DNA of 64,000 bases from Pseudomonas sp. PICF141 (GCF_002286815.1 NZ_MUNM01000068.1:1-64000); one strand, 5' to 3'; positions 7,398 through 16,971 are shown, counted from the first letter of the stretch. Numbers and translations are program-made. The notes: a model not told the origin generated them from the sequence alone.

Positions 7398-9188
7398 TCA
7401 GCGATGCCCAATGAGCAGTTCTTCTTCAGGTCCGGACACCGCCAGGCTATCAATCACATGCACGCTGTACCCTGGCACATTCTTCGCGTGATGCTTGGCT
7501 TGCGATGCCATCTCTGCCAATCGACTCGCATCGAGCCGTGCACAGGCTTGTGGTTGTAAATGCACCACACCGATGGACAGTGACAGCAGGGCAAATTCCT
7601 GTTTTACGCCCTGGCGGTTGGGGGCGATGAAGCAGCCGGCTTCCAGGTGTTCACTGCGGTAGAAGCGTCGGCATTGGCTGTGGAAGTCGTCCAGCAGTTG
7701 GTTCAGGCGTTTGCGCCAGTCTTCCGGGCCGAGTACCAGCAGGAAGTCGTCGCCGCCGATATGGCCGACGAAGTCGCGGGAAGGGTCGACGCGGTCGTTC
7801 AGGCATTGCGCCAGGCACAGTAGGACTTCATCCCCGCGACCGTAGCCGTAGATGTCGTTGAAGGGTTTGAAGCTGTCGATGTCGACGTAGCAGATCACCG
7901 ATTCCCGTTCCTGTTGCAGCAGCCGTGTCAGGCATTGCTGGATGGGTACGTTGCCCGGTAGCAGGGTCAGCGGGTTGGCGTAGCGGGCTTGCTGGATTTT
8001 CAGTTCGGTAATCAGCTTGAGCACGTCGATTACCCGGCCCAGCCCCAAGTAGCCACCGTTGAGGGTGATGATGAAGTCTTCTTCGATGCGCTGGCGGGCG
8101 CGGCTGGTGATCAAGCGGCTGACCTGTTGCAGCGACTGGCTCAATTCCACAGCGAGGAAATCGTCGCTCATCAAACGGCTGATGGGCTTGCGGGCGAACA
8201 GGTCGGTGGCGAAGGGCTTGAGCAGGGCATCCGAGAGCGAATGACGGTGGACGATGCCACAGGGCTGGCCCTGTTTGTCGAGCACCGCCAGGGAGTTGAG
8301 GTTGGCCTGGCGGCGGAAGGCTTCCAGAACGGTGGCGGTCGGGGTGTCGCTGGTCACCGCTGGTTGGTCGTTGAGCAGGGCGCTGAGGTCGCTGACTTCC
8401 TCGCTCAGTATCGTGGCGACGCTGTTGGGTTTGGGCATCAAGGTCTGGGCATCGCGGGGCGGCTGCTCCTGGGGCCGGCAAAGCAGATAACCCTGGACCA
8501 GATCGACACCCATTTCGGTCAGCACGGCGAGTTCTTCCCGCAATTCGATGCCTTCAGCGATCACTTTTGCCCGGGAAGCCTTGGCGATCTGCAAGATTGA
8601 GCCAACGAATTCACGCTTGAGCGCGTCCTGATGAATGCCGTCGATAAAATGCCGATCGATTTTGACGTAGTCCGGGCGCAACTCAGACCAGAGTCGCAAG
8701 CTCGAATAACCGGCACCCAGATCATCCAGTGCAATGGAAAAGCCCATTGCCCGATAGTGATGCAGGGCGTTTTGCAGCAACTGGAAATCGTCGGTCGGGG
8801 TCTGTTCGGTGAGTTCGATGACCACCTGGCTCGGTGGGATGCCGAAATCCTGCAGCAGTTGCAGGGTGCGCCCAGGTTGGTGGGCGGCTTCGAGCAGGGA
8901 TTCCGGGGATACGTTGAGGAAGAGTTTGCCGGGCAGTTGCTGCTCATTGAAACGACGGCAAGCATTTTGACGGCAAGCGATCTCCAGTTCGCTGAGACGA
9001 CCGGCCTGGCGGGCTACCGCGAACAGGGCGACGGGGGAGTGCAGCGGACTGTTGGAAGGGCCGCGGCTGAGGGCTTCGTAACCGACGATACGTCGTTCAG
9101 AGAGGGAAATGATCGGCTGGAACAGGCTGTGCAAACCGCTTTGAGTCAATATCGAACTCAAGGCACTCAGCTGTTCGGTCGTGGTCAT
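7398..9188 (-). CDS. EAL-CBS-GGDEF cyclic-di-GMP protein
   Basis: This 596-residue protein has an N-terminal EAL phosphodiesterase domain (about 20-245), a CBS pair (about 270-400) and a C-terminal GGDEF domain (about 425-590), the reverse of the usual GGDEF-EAL order. EAL residues look intact: YEALSRG, VIELTEQ, IALDDLGAGYSSL, VKIDRHF and VIAEGIE. The GGDEF signature reads GGDDF, compatible with cyclase activity or GTP sensing. CBS pairs commonly bind adenosyl nucleotides. I chose the ATG at 9188 (MTTTEQLS) over an upstream in-frame start because the extra residues look non-coding and overlap the terminator. Confidence 0.9.
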   Translation of the reverse strand: MTTTEQLSALSSILTQSGLHSLFQPIISLSERRIVGYEALSRGPSNSPLHSPVALFAVARQAGRLSELEIACRQNACRRFNEQQLPGKLFLNVSPESLLEAAHQPGRTLQLLQDFGIPPSQVVIELTEQTPTDDFQLLQNALHHYRAMGFSIALDDLGAGYSSLRLWSELRPDYVKIDRHFIDGIHQDALKREFVGSILQIAKASRAKVIAEGIELREELAVLTEMGVDLVQGYLLCRPQEQPPRDAQTLMPKPNSVATILSEEVSDLSALLNDQPAVTSDTPTATVLEAFRRQANLNSLAVLDKQGQPCGIVHRHSLSDALLKPFATDLFARKPISRLMSDDFLAVELSQSLQQVSRLITSRARQRIEEDFIITLNGGYLGLGRVIDVLKLITELKIQQARYANPLTLLPGNVPIQQCLTRLLQQERESVICYVDIDSFKPFNDIYGYGRGDEVLLCLAQCLNDRVDPSRDFVGHIGGDDFLLVLGPEDWRKRLNQLLDDFHSQCRRFYRSEHLEAGCFIAPNRQGVKQEFALLSLSIGVVHLQPQACARLDASRLAEMASQAKHHAKNVPGYSVHVIDSLAVSGPEEELLIGHR

Positions 9189-9203
9189 GGCGTTCTCTGG
9201 CGA

Positions 9204-9241
9204 TAAAAAAAGGACCGGGTGCAAGCTGCACCCAGTCCTTT
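9204..9241 (-). terminator. Rho-independent terminator of prc
   Basis: On the minus strand AGGACTGGGTGCA pairs with TGCACCCGGTCCT with one internal mismatch, followed by TTTTTTT (9204-9210). It lies downstream of the prc stop and just upstream of the EAL-CBS-GGDEF start, separating the two transcripts. Confidence 0.85.
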
Positions 9242-9322
9242 ATTTCACGACAGAATGATGTCTGTTTGATGACGCTCCGGGGAGCGTCAGCATTAAATTG
9301 CCATCATCCTGACTGTAGCCAC

Positions 9323-11404
9323 TTAGTGCTTGGCAACAGCGGTGTTGAGTTTCAAGTAATCCAGCAGAATCCGCCCGGTCTCGCTCAGATAAGCATCGTC
9401 TTCTGGCTTGGTTTTGTCCGGCTCGCCCGCGAGGGCATCTTCGTCTTCTTTCTTCAGCTCTTTGAGGGGTTCTTCGCCCTTGGCCTTGCGACGCAGGTTT
9501 TCCATGGCCAGTTGCTTGGCTTCGATATCGGCATGTTGTGCGCGACGCTCGGCTTCATTGAGGCTGACGGTTTTTTCGCTCATCAACTTCTGCGCCAGGG
9601 CCAGTTTGTCGCGGATATACACAAACTCCGCGTCCTTGGCTGTACGCATGTCATGCTCGGACTTGAGCTGCGTGATGTACGGTTTGAACGGGTCAAGCGC
9701 AGGCTTGATGGCCGCACGGATGGTGTCCCACGGCATGGCTTCCGGCAGGGCGCTTTCGCCGATTTCCTTGGTGTCGATGATCGACGGGTAATCGATGTCC
9801 GGCAGCACGCCCTGATGCTGGGTGCTTTGGCCGGAAACCCGGTAGAACTTGGCCAGGGTCAGTTTCAGTTCGCCATGGTTCAGCGGCTGAATGGTCTGCA
9901 CGGTGCCTTTGCCGAAGGTCTGGCCGCCGATGACCAGCGCGCGGTGGTAGTCCTGCATGGCGCCGGCGAAAATCTCCGAAGCCGAGGCAGACAAACGGTT
10001 GACCAGCAACACCATCGGGCCTTTGTAGAACGCGCCCGGGTTTTCATCTTCCAGCACATCGACCCGGCCGTCGGCGTTCCGCACCAGTACGGTCGGACCT
10101 TTGTCGATGAACAGGCTGGTCAGCTCGGTGGCTTCCTGCAAGGAACCGCCGCCGTTGTTGCGCAGGTCGATGACCACGCCGTCGACCTTGTCTTTCTGCA
10201 ACTCGGTCAGCAACTTCTTCACGTCGCGAGTGGTGCTCTTGTAGTCCGGATCGCCAGCACGGAAAGCCTTGAAGTCCAGGTAAAAGGCCGGGATCTCGAT
10301 GACGCCGAGTTTGTAGTCCTTGCCATCCTGCTTGAGGTTGAGGACTGACTTTTTCACCGCCTGATCTTCGAGCTTCACCGCTTCGCGGGTAATCGGCACG
10401 ATCTTGGTGGTCTGGTCGTTTGGCGCATTGCTGGCCGGAATCACTTCCAGGCGCACCACGGTGCCTTTGGGGCCACGAATCAGCTTGACCACTTCATCCA
10501 GGCGCCAGCCGACTACGTCGACCATTTCCTTGTTGCCTTGAGCCACGCCGATGATCTTGTCGGCCGGTGCAACCTGTTTGGTCTTGTCAGCCGGGCCGGC
10601 AGGTACCAGGCGCACGACTTTCACTTGATCGTTATCGCTCTGCAACACAGCGCCGATGCCCTCCAGGGACAGGCTCATGTTGATGTCGAAGTTTTCCGCG
10701 TTATCCGGCGACAGATAGTTGGTGTGCGGGTCGTAGGACATGGCGAAGGTGTTGATGTACGCCTGGAAGATGTCTTCCGCACGGGTCTGGTCCAGACGCG
10801 ACAGCTGATTCTTGTATCGCTTGGTCAGGGTTTCCTGAATCTGCTTCGGCTCTTTGCCGGAGATCTTCATCCGCAGCACTTCGTCTTTGACGCGTTTGCG
10901 CCATAGATCGTCCAGCTCGGCGGTGGTCTTGAGCCAAGGGGCGTCCTTGCGATCGACCAGCAAGGTTTCCCTGGCGGTGAAGTCGATCTTGTCGACGCCC
11001 TTGTTCAGTTCGGCAAGGGCAAAGTCCAGACGCGCCTTGACGCGGTCCAGGTAGCGCTTGTAGATGGTGAACCCGGCGTTCAGGTCGCCGCTTTTGAGGT
11101 AGTCGTCAAACTGGGTTTTCCATTTGTCGAATTCGGCAATATCGCTGGCCATGAAATAACTGCGCGATGGATCCAGCAGCTTGATATAGCTGTCGTAGAT
11201 GATCACGGAGCGCGCATCGTCGAGCGGTGGTTTGCTGTAATGGTGACGCTTGAGCAATTCGACGACGTTCAGACTGGCGATTACTTCGTCACGATCGGGC
11301 TGAAGCTTGTCCCAGCTGTTGGCTGCGAACGAATGGCTCGACATCGGCAAAAGACCGAGACCAATGACAAGAGCTAGGGCGGTGCTGGGGAGCAGATGCT
11401 TCAT
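9323..11404 (-). CDS. prc: Tail-specific (carboxy-terminal processing) protease Prc
   Basis: This 693-residue periplasmic protease has a signal peptide (residues 1-28, ending SFAAN), an N-terminal helical domain, a PDZ domain (about 235-320) and an S41 protease core. The catalytic dyad is visible as Ser474 in RLSASASEIFAGA and Lys499 in TFGKGTVQ, with the 25-residue spacing of E. coli Prc. In P. aeruginosa the orthologue (AlgO) takes part in degrading the anti-sigma factor MucA. The start MKHLLPST at 11404 is preferred over upstream ATG and GTG codons because it begins the signal peptide; no strong ribosome site helps the choice. Confidence 0.93.
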   Translation of the reverse strand: MKHLLPSTALALVIGLGLLPMSSHSFAANSWDKLQPDRDEVIASLNVVELLKRHHYSKPPLDDARSVIIYDSYIKLLDPSRSYFMASDIAEFDKWKTQFDDYLKSGDLNAGFTIYKRYLDRVKARLDFALAELNKGVDKIDFTARETLLVDRKDAPWLKTTAELDDLWRKRVKDEVLRMKISGKEPKQIQETLTKRYKNQLSRLDQTRAEDIFQAYINTFAMSYDPHTNYLSPDNAENFDINMSLSLEGIGAVLQSDNDQVKVVRLVPAGPADKTKQVAPADKIIGVAQGNKEMVDVVGWRLDEVVKLIRGPKGTVVRLEVIPASNAPNDQTTKIVPITREAVKLEDQAVKKSVLNLKQDGKDYKLGVIEIPAFYLDFKAFRAGDPDYKSTTRDVKKLLTELQKDKVDGVVIDLRNNGGGSLQEATELTSLFIDKGPTVLVRNADGRVDVLEDENPGAFYKGPMVLLVNRLSASASEIFAGAMQDYHRALVIGGQTFGKGTVQTIQPLNHGELKLTLAKFYRVSGQSTQHQGVLPDIDYPSIIDTKEIGESALPEAMPWDTIRAAIKPALDPFKPYITQLKSEHDMRTAKDAEFVYIRDKLALAQKLMSEKTVSLNEAERRAQHADIEAKQLAMENLRRKAKGEEPLKELKKEDEDALAGEPDKTKPEDDAYLSETGRILLDYLKLNTAVAKH

Positions 11405-11543
11405 GCTGATTCGACGCGGGGACAATTGATAACGCATATTAGGCCGTCTTTGAAGTCGCCGGATCCACAAGGACCGGTCGCATAATGCAAAAAGCCCGGT
11501 GCTACAAGCTTCGGGCTCAGTCCAGACTCACTATGGAGGCACT

Positions 11544-12506
11544 GTGAAAGCATTGCAAGGCGTTGAGGGGCGAGTGGAGTGGGTTGAAGAGCCGAGTCCT
11601 ACGTGCGATGTAGGACAAGTTCGCATTCGCGTGGCGGCAGCAGGACTTAATCGCGCCGATTTGTTACAGAAGGCGGGACTATATCCGCCCCCGCCGGGGG
11701 CCAGTCAAGTACTGGGTCTTGAGTGTTCGGGGGTGATCAGCGAGGTCGGTCCGGGCGCTTCCTGGAAGGTTGGCGATCGGGTTTGCGCCTTGCTGGCCGG
11801 GGGTGGGATGGCCGAAGAGGTAGTTGTCGACGGACGGCACGTGTTGCCGGTTCCCGACGGTTTGTCCCTGGCCGAGGCGGCGGCATTGCCGGAAGTGTAT
11901 GCGACCGTTTGGCTGAATTTGTTTCAATTGGCTGCGCTCAAACCGGGTGAGAAAGTTCTCCTGCACGCCGGGGCCAGTGGAATCGGTTCAGCTGCCATTC
12001 AGCTGTGCAAGGCGTTTGGTAATCCGTGCTGGGTCAGCGTCGGTTCTGCCGAGCGTCTGGCCTATTGTGAAGCGTTGGGCGCGCAGGGCGGAGTGGTGCG
12101 CAACGGCGATCTGGACAGCTTGAATGATCTTGCGCCGTTCGACGTGATCCTCGATCCGGTGGGTGGCAGTTACGCGGCGTTGAATCTCAAGCTGCTGGCT
12201 CGCGATGGTCGTTGGGTGCTGATCGGTTTGATGGGCGGTCGTGAAGCGCAGCTGGATCTGGCGCAGGTACTGGCCAAGCGGTTGCATCTGCTGGGCTCGA
12301 CCTTGCGCAACCGCGACGAGCAGTTCAAGGCCGATTTGTTCAGCGATCTTGGCCAGCATGTCTGGCCGCTGTTTGCCGAAGGGCGTTTGAGCCCGCAACT
12401 GGCCAGGACCTTTGCGATCAAGGATGCCGAAGCGGCGTTTGCGGAACTGGCGACCAATAAGGTGTCGGGCAAGTTGGTGCTGTTGATCGACGAAAGCCTG
12501 ACCTGA
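11544..12506 (+). CDS. NAD(P)H quinone oxidoreductase, zinc-independent MDR family
   Basis: This 320-residue protein is of the quinone-oxidoreductase/PIG3 type. A GroES-like N-terminal domain (AAAGLNRADLLQKAGLYPPPPGAS) is followed by a Rossmann NAD(P)H domain with the VLLHAGASGIGSAAIQL nucleotide-binding loop at about 140-160. No structural or catalytic zinc ligands are evident. The GTG at 11544 follows GGAGG with good spacing and gives the usual MKALQG start. It is divergent from prc and about 140 bases from it. Confidence 0.9.
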   Translation: MKALQGVEGRVEWVEEPSPTCDVGQVRIRVAAAGLNRADLLQKAGLYPPPPGASQVLGLECSGVISEVGPGASWKVGDRVCALLAGGGMAEEVVVDGRHVLPVPDGLSLAEAAALPEVYATVWLNLFQLAALKPGEKVLLHAGASGIGSAAIQLCKAFGNPCWVSVGSAERLAYCEALGAQGGVVRNGDLDSLNDLAPFDVILDPVGGSYAALNLKLLARDGRWVLIGLMGGREAQLDLAQVLAKRLHLLGSTLRNRDEQFKADLFSDLGQHVWPLFAEGRLSPQLARTFAIKDAEAAFAELATNKVSGKLVLLIDESLT

Positions 12507-12522
12507 CATCGGGTTGGCAGCC

Positions 12523-12615
12523 AAAAGATCGCAGCCTCGCTTCGCTCGACAGCTCCTACAAATGGATTGTTTACACCTGTAGGAGCTGTCGAGCGAAGCG
12601 AGGCTGCGATCTTTT
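12523..12615. repeat. Perfect 38-bp inverted repeat (BIME-type)
   Basis: Arms 12523-12560 and 12578-12615 are exact reverse complements (AAAAGATCGCAGCCTCGCTT and onward) with a 17-base loop. It lies between two convergent genes and likely terminates both. The same core occurs near 19458, 26243, 52884, 55004 and 60113. Confidence 0.88.
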
Positions 12616-12619
12616 GCTT

Positions 12620-13273
12620 TTACTTCCAGATATGGATCGGCCAGCCGGCCTTTTCGGCGTGCTCGAGCAGCACCGGATCCGGATTCACCACATGCGGAAA
12701 GTCCACCTTCAGCAGCAGCGGCAAATCGTTGCGTGAGTCGGAATAGAAGCTCGCGCCTTCCAGGTTTTCCTCTTCGGCATCCAGCCATTCCAGCAATCGG
12801 GCGATCTTGCCTTCGCGGTAAGTCAGGGTGCCAACAGTGTTGCCGCTGTACACCCCATGCTGCAGTTCCAGCTCGATGCCGAGAATCTCGTCGATGCCCA
12901 ACCGGTCGGCAATCGGCTTGACCAGATGCGTACCCGAGGCCGAGATCACCAGGATCCGGTCGCCAGCCTTGCGGTGGGCGGCGATGGCTTTGGTGGCGTC
13001 GCTGAAGATGATCGGTTCGATGAAGTCCTCTACCCAAGGCCCCACCAGATGCTCGAGTTCTTCCGGCGTGCGACCGATCATCGGTTCGAGGCTGAAGGTC
13101 ATGTATTCCTCCATGCGCAACTTGCCGTGACTGTAAGCGTCCATCAGTTCGTTGTTCCGACGCATGAACGACTCGGGATCGACCCAGCCCAGGCGACCCA
13201 TTTGCTCGCTCCAGAGGGTGGCGCAGTCGCCGTGGATCAGGGTTTCGTCCAGATCAAAAATTGCCAGGGCCAT
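12620..13273 (-). CDS. HAD-IB family phosphatase
   Basis: This 217-residue protein is a SerB-like HAD hydrolase. Motif I is IFDLDETL with nucleophile Asp7 and acid Asp9. Motif II is LVISASGTHL, and the C-terminal motif ASFYSDSRNDLPLL supplies the Mg-binding acidic residues. The cap is helical, as in HAD subclass IB, so a small phosphomonoester such as a phosphoserine-like compound is likely, but the substrate cannot be named. The ATG at 13273 follows AGAGAGAACCC and starts directly at the fold; an upstream in-frame start would add a tail with no family match. Confidence 0.87.
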   Translation of the reverse strand: MALAIFDLDETLIHGDCATLWSEQMGRLGWVDPESFMRRNNELMDAYSHGKLRMEEYMTFSLEPMIGRTPEELEHLVGPWVEDFIEPIIFSDATKAIAAHRKAGDRILVISASGTHLVKPIADRLGIDEILGIELELQHGVYSGNTVGTLTYREGKIARLLEWLDAEEENLEGASFYSDSRNDLPLLLKVDFPHVVNPDPVLLEHAEKAGWPIHIWK

Positions 13274-13385
13274 CGGGTTCTCTCTGAGAACAGCTGCAAG
13301 CTTCAAGCTTCAAGCTGCAAGAAGTGGATTTTGGTGATCAGCAGTCTACAACTTGAAGCTTATGGCTTGTAGCTTGCCGCTGCTT

Positions 13386-14375
13386 TCAAGCGACCTCCCG
13401 CAGGGCCTTCGGATCGATGGAAAGCGCCAGGCGTTGACCATCGGGATGCAAATCGGCCGCCGAGCGGTTCAGCACATCCACCACCAATTCCACGCCCCGG
13501 GCCTCGACCCGGTAGCGAATCACGTTGCCCAACAGGCTGTGGCTGCGGATCTGCGCGTCGAGTTCACCGTTGAGGCTCAGCTCGATGGCTTCCGGGCGAA
13601 TGGCGAGGCGATGGGTGATCGGTCGTTGCAGCAATTTGCTGGCGCTTTCGGCGTCCAGCAGGTTGTAGTTGCCGATGAAGCCGGCGGCAAACACATCGAC
13701 TGGCGCGGTGTAGAGGGTTTCGGCATCGCCGCTCTGTACGATCTTTCCCTCGTTCATCAGGAAGATTCGGTCAGACATGGTCAGGGCTTCTTCCTGATCG
13801 TGAGTGACGAAGATCGTGGTCAGGCCCAGTTCGCGCTGGATCTGGCGGATCTGTTCGCGCAGGTGCTTGCGAATCCGCGCATCGAGTGCCGACAGCGGTT
13901 CATCCAGCAACAACAACCGGGGTCGGGTCACCAACGAGCGAGCGAGGGCAACACGCTGGCACTGGCCGCCGGACAATTGATGTGGGTAACGCGCGGCGAA
14001 GTCTTTGAGCTCCACAAGTTGCAATACTTCGGCAACGCGCTTGTGGCTATCGTCGGTGTTGACCTTTTGCATGCGCAAGCCGAAGGCGACGTTTTGTTCC
14101 ACGGTCATGTTCGGGAACAGCGCGTAACTCTGGAACACCATGCCGATTCCGCGTTTTTGCGGGCTCAGCGGGACGAGGTCCTGATCTTCCAGCAGGATCT
14201 TGCCGCCGTCCACCGAGGTCAGGCCGGCGATGCAACGCAGCAAGGTGGACTTGCCGCAACCGGACGGGCCGAGAAGCGTGACGAATTCACCTTTCTTGAT
14301 TTCGCAGTTGATGTCGCTGAATACCGTGGTTCCAGAATAATTTTTCTGAAGGTGTCGGACGCTGACATAGCTCAT
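13386..14375 (-). CDS. ABC transporter ATP-binding protein (PotA/phosphonate-type)
   Basis: This 329-residue ATPase carries Walker A GPSGCGKST (about 35-43), the signature LSGGQCQRVALARS, Walker B LLLLDEP and the H-loop VTHDQEEA. A C-terminal regulatory TOBE-like domain follows (about 240-329). The type matches importers of polyamines, iron(III), sulfate or 2-aminoethylphosphonate. Its start overlaps the stop of the upstream permease by four bases. It is the last gene of the five-gene operon 18036-13386. Confidence 0.9.
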   Translation of the reverse strand: MSYVSVRHLQKNYSGTTVFSDINCEIKKGEFVTLLGPSGCGKSTLLRCIAGLTSVDGGKILLEDQDLVPLSPQKRGIGMVFQSYALFPNMTVEQNVAFGLRMQKVNTDDSHKRVAEVLQLVELKDFAARYPHQLSGGQCQRVALARSLVTRPRLLLLDEPLSALDARIRKHLREQIRQIQRELGLTTIFVTHDQEEALTMSDRIFLMNEGKIVQSGDAETLYTAPVDVFAAGFIGNYNLLDAESASKLLQRPITHRLAIRPEAIELSLNGELDAQIRSHSLLGNVIRYRVEARGVELVVDVLNRSAADLHPDGQRLALSIDPKALREVA

Positions 14376-15172
14376 TCGCTTTTGTCCTTGTTCAAGATAT
14401 TGGCCGCCCAGGTCAGAACCAGCACAAAGAAGAAGTAGGAAATCACCACCGCACTGGTGAAATGGCCGCTGCTGTTACGCATGTTGTTGAGGTAGACCTG
14501 CAGGGTTTCGTAACGGGTGCCGACGAGAATGTTGGCGAACACGAACTCGCCGAACAGGAACGAGAACGACAGCAGCAACGCCACCATCAGACCCTTGCGC
14601 AGGTTCGGCATCACCACCAGGAATGCCGCTTGCCACGTGCTGGCGCCGAGCAGTTGCGCGGCGTCCATCAGGTCCCGCAGGTTGATTGCTTGCAGGTTAT
14701 TGGTGATCGCCCGATACATGAACGGCAACGCCACGGTGAAGTAGCAACCGATCAGAATCCAAGGCGTACCGACCATCGCGATCGGCCCCGAGCCATAGAG
14801 CTGCAATAATCCCACCGACGACACCACCGGCGGCACCGCGAAGGGCAGCAGGATCAGAATGTTCATCAAGGCATCGAGTTTCGGGAAGTGGTAATGCACA
14901 ACAAACAACAGCGGCAGAATCAGCACCACCGACAGAATCAACGAGCCGACACAGACCAGCAAGGACTGCCCGAACGCATCAAGAAAGCGCGGATCGCTCC
15001 ACAGCTGGAGGTACCACTTGACGGTAAAACCGCTGGGCATGATCGTCGCGGACCAACTGCTGGAAATCGAGTAGATCAATGTCCCAAGCAGCGGCAGCAG
15101 CAGAATGGCAAACAGCAAATACACCACGACGCGGTGGTAAATACCGACGGGGCCCAGTTCAACGCGAGACAT
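14372..15172 (-). CDS. ABC transporter permease (second)
   Basis: This 266-residue integral membrane protein has about six transmembrane segments. The EAA-type loop is seen as MDAAQLLGASTWQAAFLVVMPNLRKG, the contact point for the ATPase. It pairs with the preceding permease, whose coding region it overlaps by 14 bases, and belongs to the BPD-type MetI-like superfamily. Substrate cannot be read from the permease alone. Confidence 0.9.
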   Translation of the reverse strand: MSRVELGPVGIYHRVVVYLLFAILLLPLLGTLIYSISSSWSATIMPSGFTVKWYLQLWSDPRFLDAFGQSLLVCVGSLILSVVLILPLLFVVHYHFPKLDALMNILILLPFAVPPVVSSVGLLQLYGSGPIAMVGTPWILIGCYFTVALPFMYRAITNNLQAINLRDLMDAAQLLGASTWQAAFLVVMPNLRKGLMVALLLSFSFLFGEFVFANILVGTRYETLQVYLNNMRNSSGHFTSAVVISYFFFVLVLTWAANILNKDKSE

Positions 15173-15995
15173 GGTAGCTCCTCTTCAACAGCAGCTGATG
15201 CACGATAGTCACCAGGGTCATCAACGTCACCAGCACCACGGCCAAGGCACTGGCCAGGTTCGGGTCCAGGGAAATGTCGCCGGAGACCATCGCCGCGATA
15301 CGAATCGGCAATACGTTGAAGTTGCCTGTGGTCAGGGCGTAGACAGTGGCGTAGGCGCCGAGGGCGTTGGCCAGCAGGATGACGAAAGTACCGAGTAGCG
15401 CCGGGGTCAATACCGGCAAACCGATATGCCGCCAGAACTGCCAGCCATTGGCGCCGAGCAATTGCGCGGACTCGCGCCAGTCTTCGCGTAAGGCGTCGAA
15501 AGCCGGGTAGAGCAGCAGCACGCCCAAGGGAATCTGAAAGTAGGTGTAGAGAATGATCAGACCGGTTTTCGAGTACAGGTTGAAATCCTGAATGATCCCG
15601 GCCTGTTTGAGCATGATGGTGATGCTACCGTTGAACCCCAGCAAAATGATGAACGCGAAGGCCAGGGGTACGCCGGCGAAGTTGCTGGTCATGTTGGCGA
15701 AGGCGTTGACGAAGTTGCGCAGTTTCGAGTCGACCCGGCGCAAGGAGTAGGCGCCGAGTACGGCGATGATGATGCCGAACACGCTGGACCAGAAACTGAT
15801 CTCGAGGCTGTGCTGAATGGCCTGCAAATAGAATTTCGAGTTGAAGATTTTGCTGAAGTTGGCCAGGCCCCAGCCGAATTCTTCCGATTCCAGGCTATTG
15901 ATCATCACCCAGAGCAGCGGGGCGATCTGGAATATGAAGAAGAAAATCGCGAAGGGCACCAGGCACAGGGCGGCCAGCCATTTACCGCGGGTCAT
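15159..15995 (-). CDS. ABC transporter permease (first)
   Basis: This permease has 278 residues from the ATG at 15995, with six predicted membrane segments and an EAA-like loop (ESAQLLGANGWQFWRHIGLPVL). The start is uncertain. A TTG at 16004 overlaps the preceding stop and lies eight bases after GGGAG, while a GTG at 16022 is also in frame; the ATG itself lacks a well-placed ribosome site. Translational coupling from the hydrolase gene seems likely. Together with its partner it forms the channel of the importer. Confidence 0.88.
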   Translation of the reverse strand: MTRGKWLAALCLVPFAIFFFIFQIAPLLWVMINSLESEEFGWGLANFSKIFNSKFYLQAIQHSLEISFWSSVFGIIIAVLGAYSLRRVDSKLRNFVNAFANMTSNFAGVPLAFAFIILLGFNGSITIMLKQAGIIQDFNLYSKTGLIILYTYFQIPLGVLLLYPAFDALREDWRESAQLLGANGWQFWRHIGLPVLTPALLGTFVILLANALGAYATVYALTTGNFNVLPIRIAAMVSGDISLDPNLASALAVVLVTLMTLVTIVHQLLLKRSYHVSR

Positions 15996-16000
15996 GGCGT

Positions 16001-16807
16001 TCAATTGAGCAGCTCCCGGCACACAGGTTTGTCGTGGGGCACGCCCAGCAGTTCACAGACGGTGCCACAGATTTCGGTCTGTTTCGGTGCGGCTTTTTGG
16101 TTGAGGCTGAAGGCATCTCCGAGGACGAACAGCGGCACTTCACGTTCTTCGGGCAGCAAGCCGTTGTGCGAGCGGTCGTTGTTCATGCCGTGGTCAGCCG
16201 TCACCATCACCTGATAACCGGCGTCGAGCCAGCCTTGCAGATAGTCGGCCAGAATGATGTCTGCCGAGCGGGCGCTGTTGCGATATTGCGGGGTATCGAG
16301 GCCGTGCTTGTGCCCGGCGTCGTCGATGTTCATGGGGTGGATCAATAAAAAATCTGGTGCATGGCGCAGGCGCAGGTTTTCCGCGTCGGCAAACAGGTGC
16401 GAGTCGGGGTAGTGATCGTTCCAGTAGAAGTGACCGTGCTGGATTGGCAGTTTGGGGTCGTCGGTGTGCCGATCCCGGGCGGCGACGAACGGCGAACGGT
16501 TATACAACTCGCTGACCCAGTGATACGCCGCAGCCGCGGTTTTCAGGCCGGCGTCGGTGGCGTAATGGTAGATGCTGCGCTGGGTGGACAGGCGCGAGAC
16601 GTTGTTGTGAACGATACCGCTATCGATCGGCGTAACGCCGGTCAGGATGCATTCATAAAGCGGTCGGGACAGGGCCGGCAGCTCGCACTCCAGTTTGTAG
16701 AGTGCCGCGCGTCCTGCGCCAACGTAAGCCTGCAGATGCCCCATGGCGTGGCGCGCGACTTCGTAATTGAGGCCGTCGAGCACGACAAGGATGACGTTGT
16801 GTTTCAT
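16001..16807 (-). CDS. Alkaline-phosphatase-superfamily hydrolase (phosphodiesterase/NPP-like)
   Basis: This 268-residue enzyme has all main superfamily metal motifs: VVLDGLN (Asp10), a nucleophile region LPALSRPLYECILTG with Ser where NPP enzymes use Thr, DDAGHKHG, and TADHGMN. No signal peptide is seen, so it should be cytoplasmic. Phosphonoacetate hydrolase and nucleotide pyrophosphatases are relatives. Because it sits inside an ABC importer operon, I infer that it hydrolyses the imported phosphoester or phosphonate. It starts 164 bases after the binding-protein gene with a repeat between them. Confidence 0.85.
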   Translation of the reverse strand: MKHNVILVVLDGLNYEVARHAMGHLQAYVGAGRAALYKLECELPALSRPLYECILTGVTPIDSGIVHNNVSRLSTQRSIYHYATDAGLKTAAAAYHWVSELYNRSPFVAARDRHTDDPKLPIQHGHFYWNDHYPDSHLFADAENLRLRHAPDFLLIHPMNIDDAGHKHGLDTPQYRNSARSADIILADYLQGWLDAGYQVMVTADHGMNNDRSHNGLLPEEREVPLFVLGDAFSLNQKAAPKQTEICGTVCELLGVPHDKPVCRELLN

Positions 16808-16839
16808 AGGGGCTGGGACTCCGCAAATATCGTCAAACC

Positions 16840-16931
16840 TGTAGGAGCGAGGCTTGCCCGCGAAGAGGGACTGACATTCAACATTGATGTTGGCTGACAG
16901 TCCGCCTTCGCGGGCAAGCCTCGCTCCTACA
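16840..16931. repeat. BIME-type inverted repeat inside the ABC operon
   Basis: Arms 16840-16865 and 16906-16931 are exact reverse complements with the GTAGGAGCGAGGCTTGCCCGCG core. The intervening 40 bases hold a second imperfect inverted repeat. Its position between the abundant binding-protein gene and the rest of the operon suits differential mRNA stability or partial termination. Confidence 0.88.
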
Positions 16932-16971
16932 ATCTGATCTCCATCAGATCCCCCGAATGGGATCTACCGTG

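Noticed and set aside
13353..14438. Long plus-strand frame (361 codons) over the ABC ATPase region
   Set aside because: It is the antisense of a clear ATP-binding protein with all Walker motifs; composition (many Gln, Arg, His) is typical of shadow frames in high-GC DNA.
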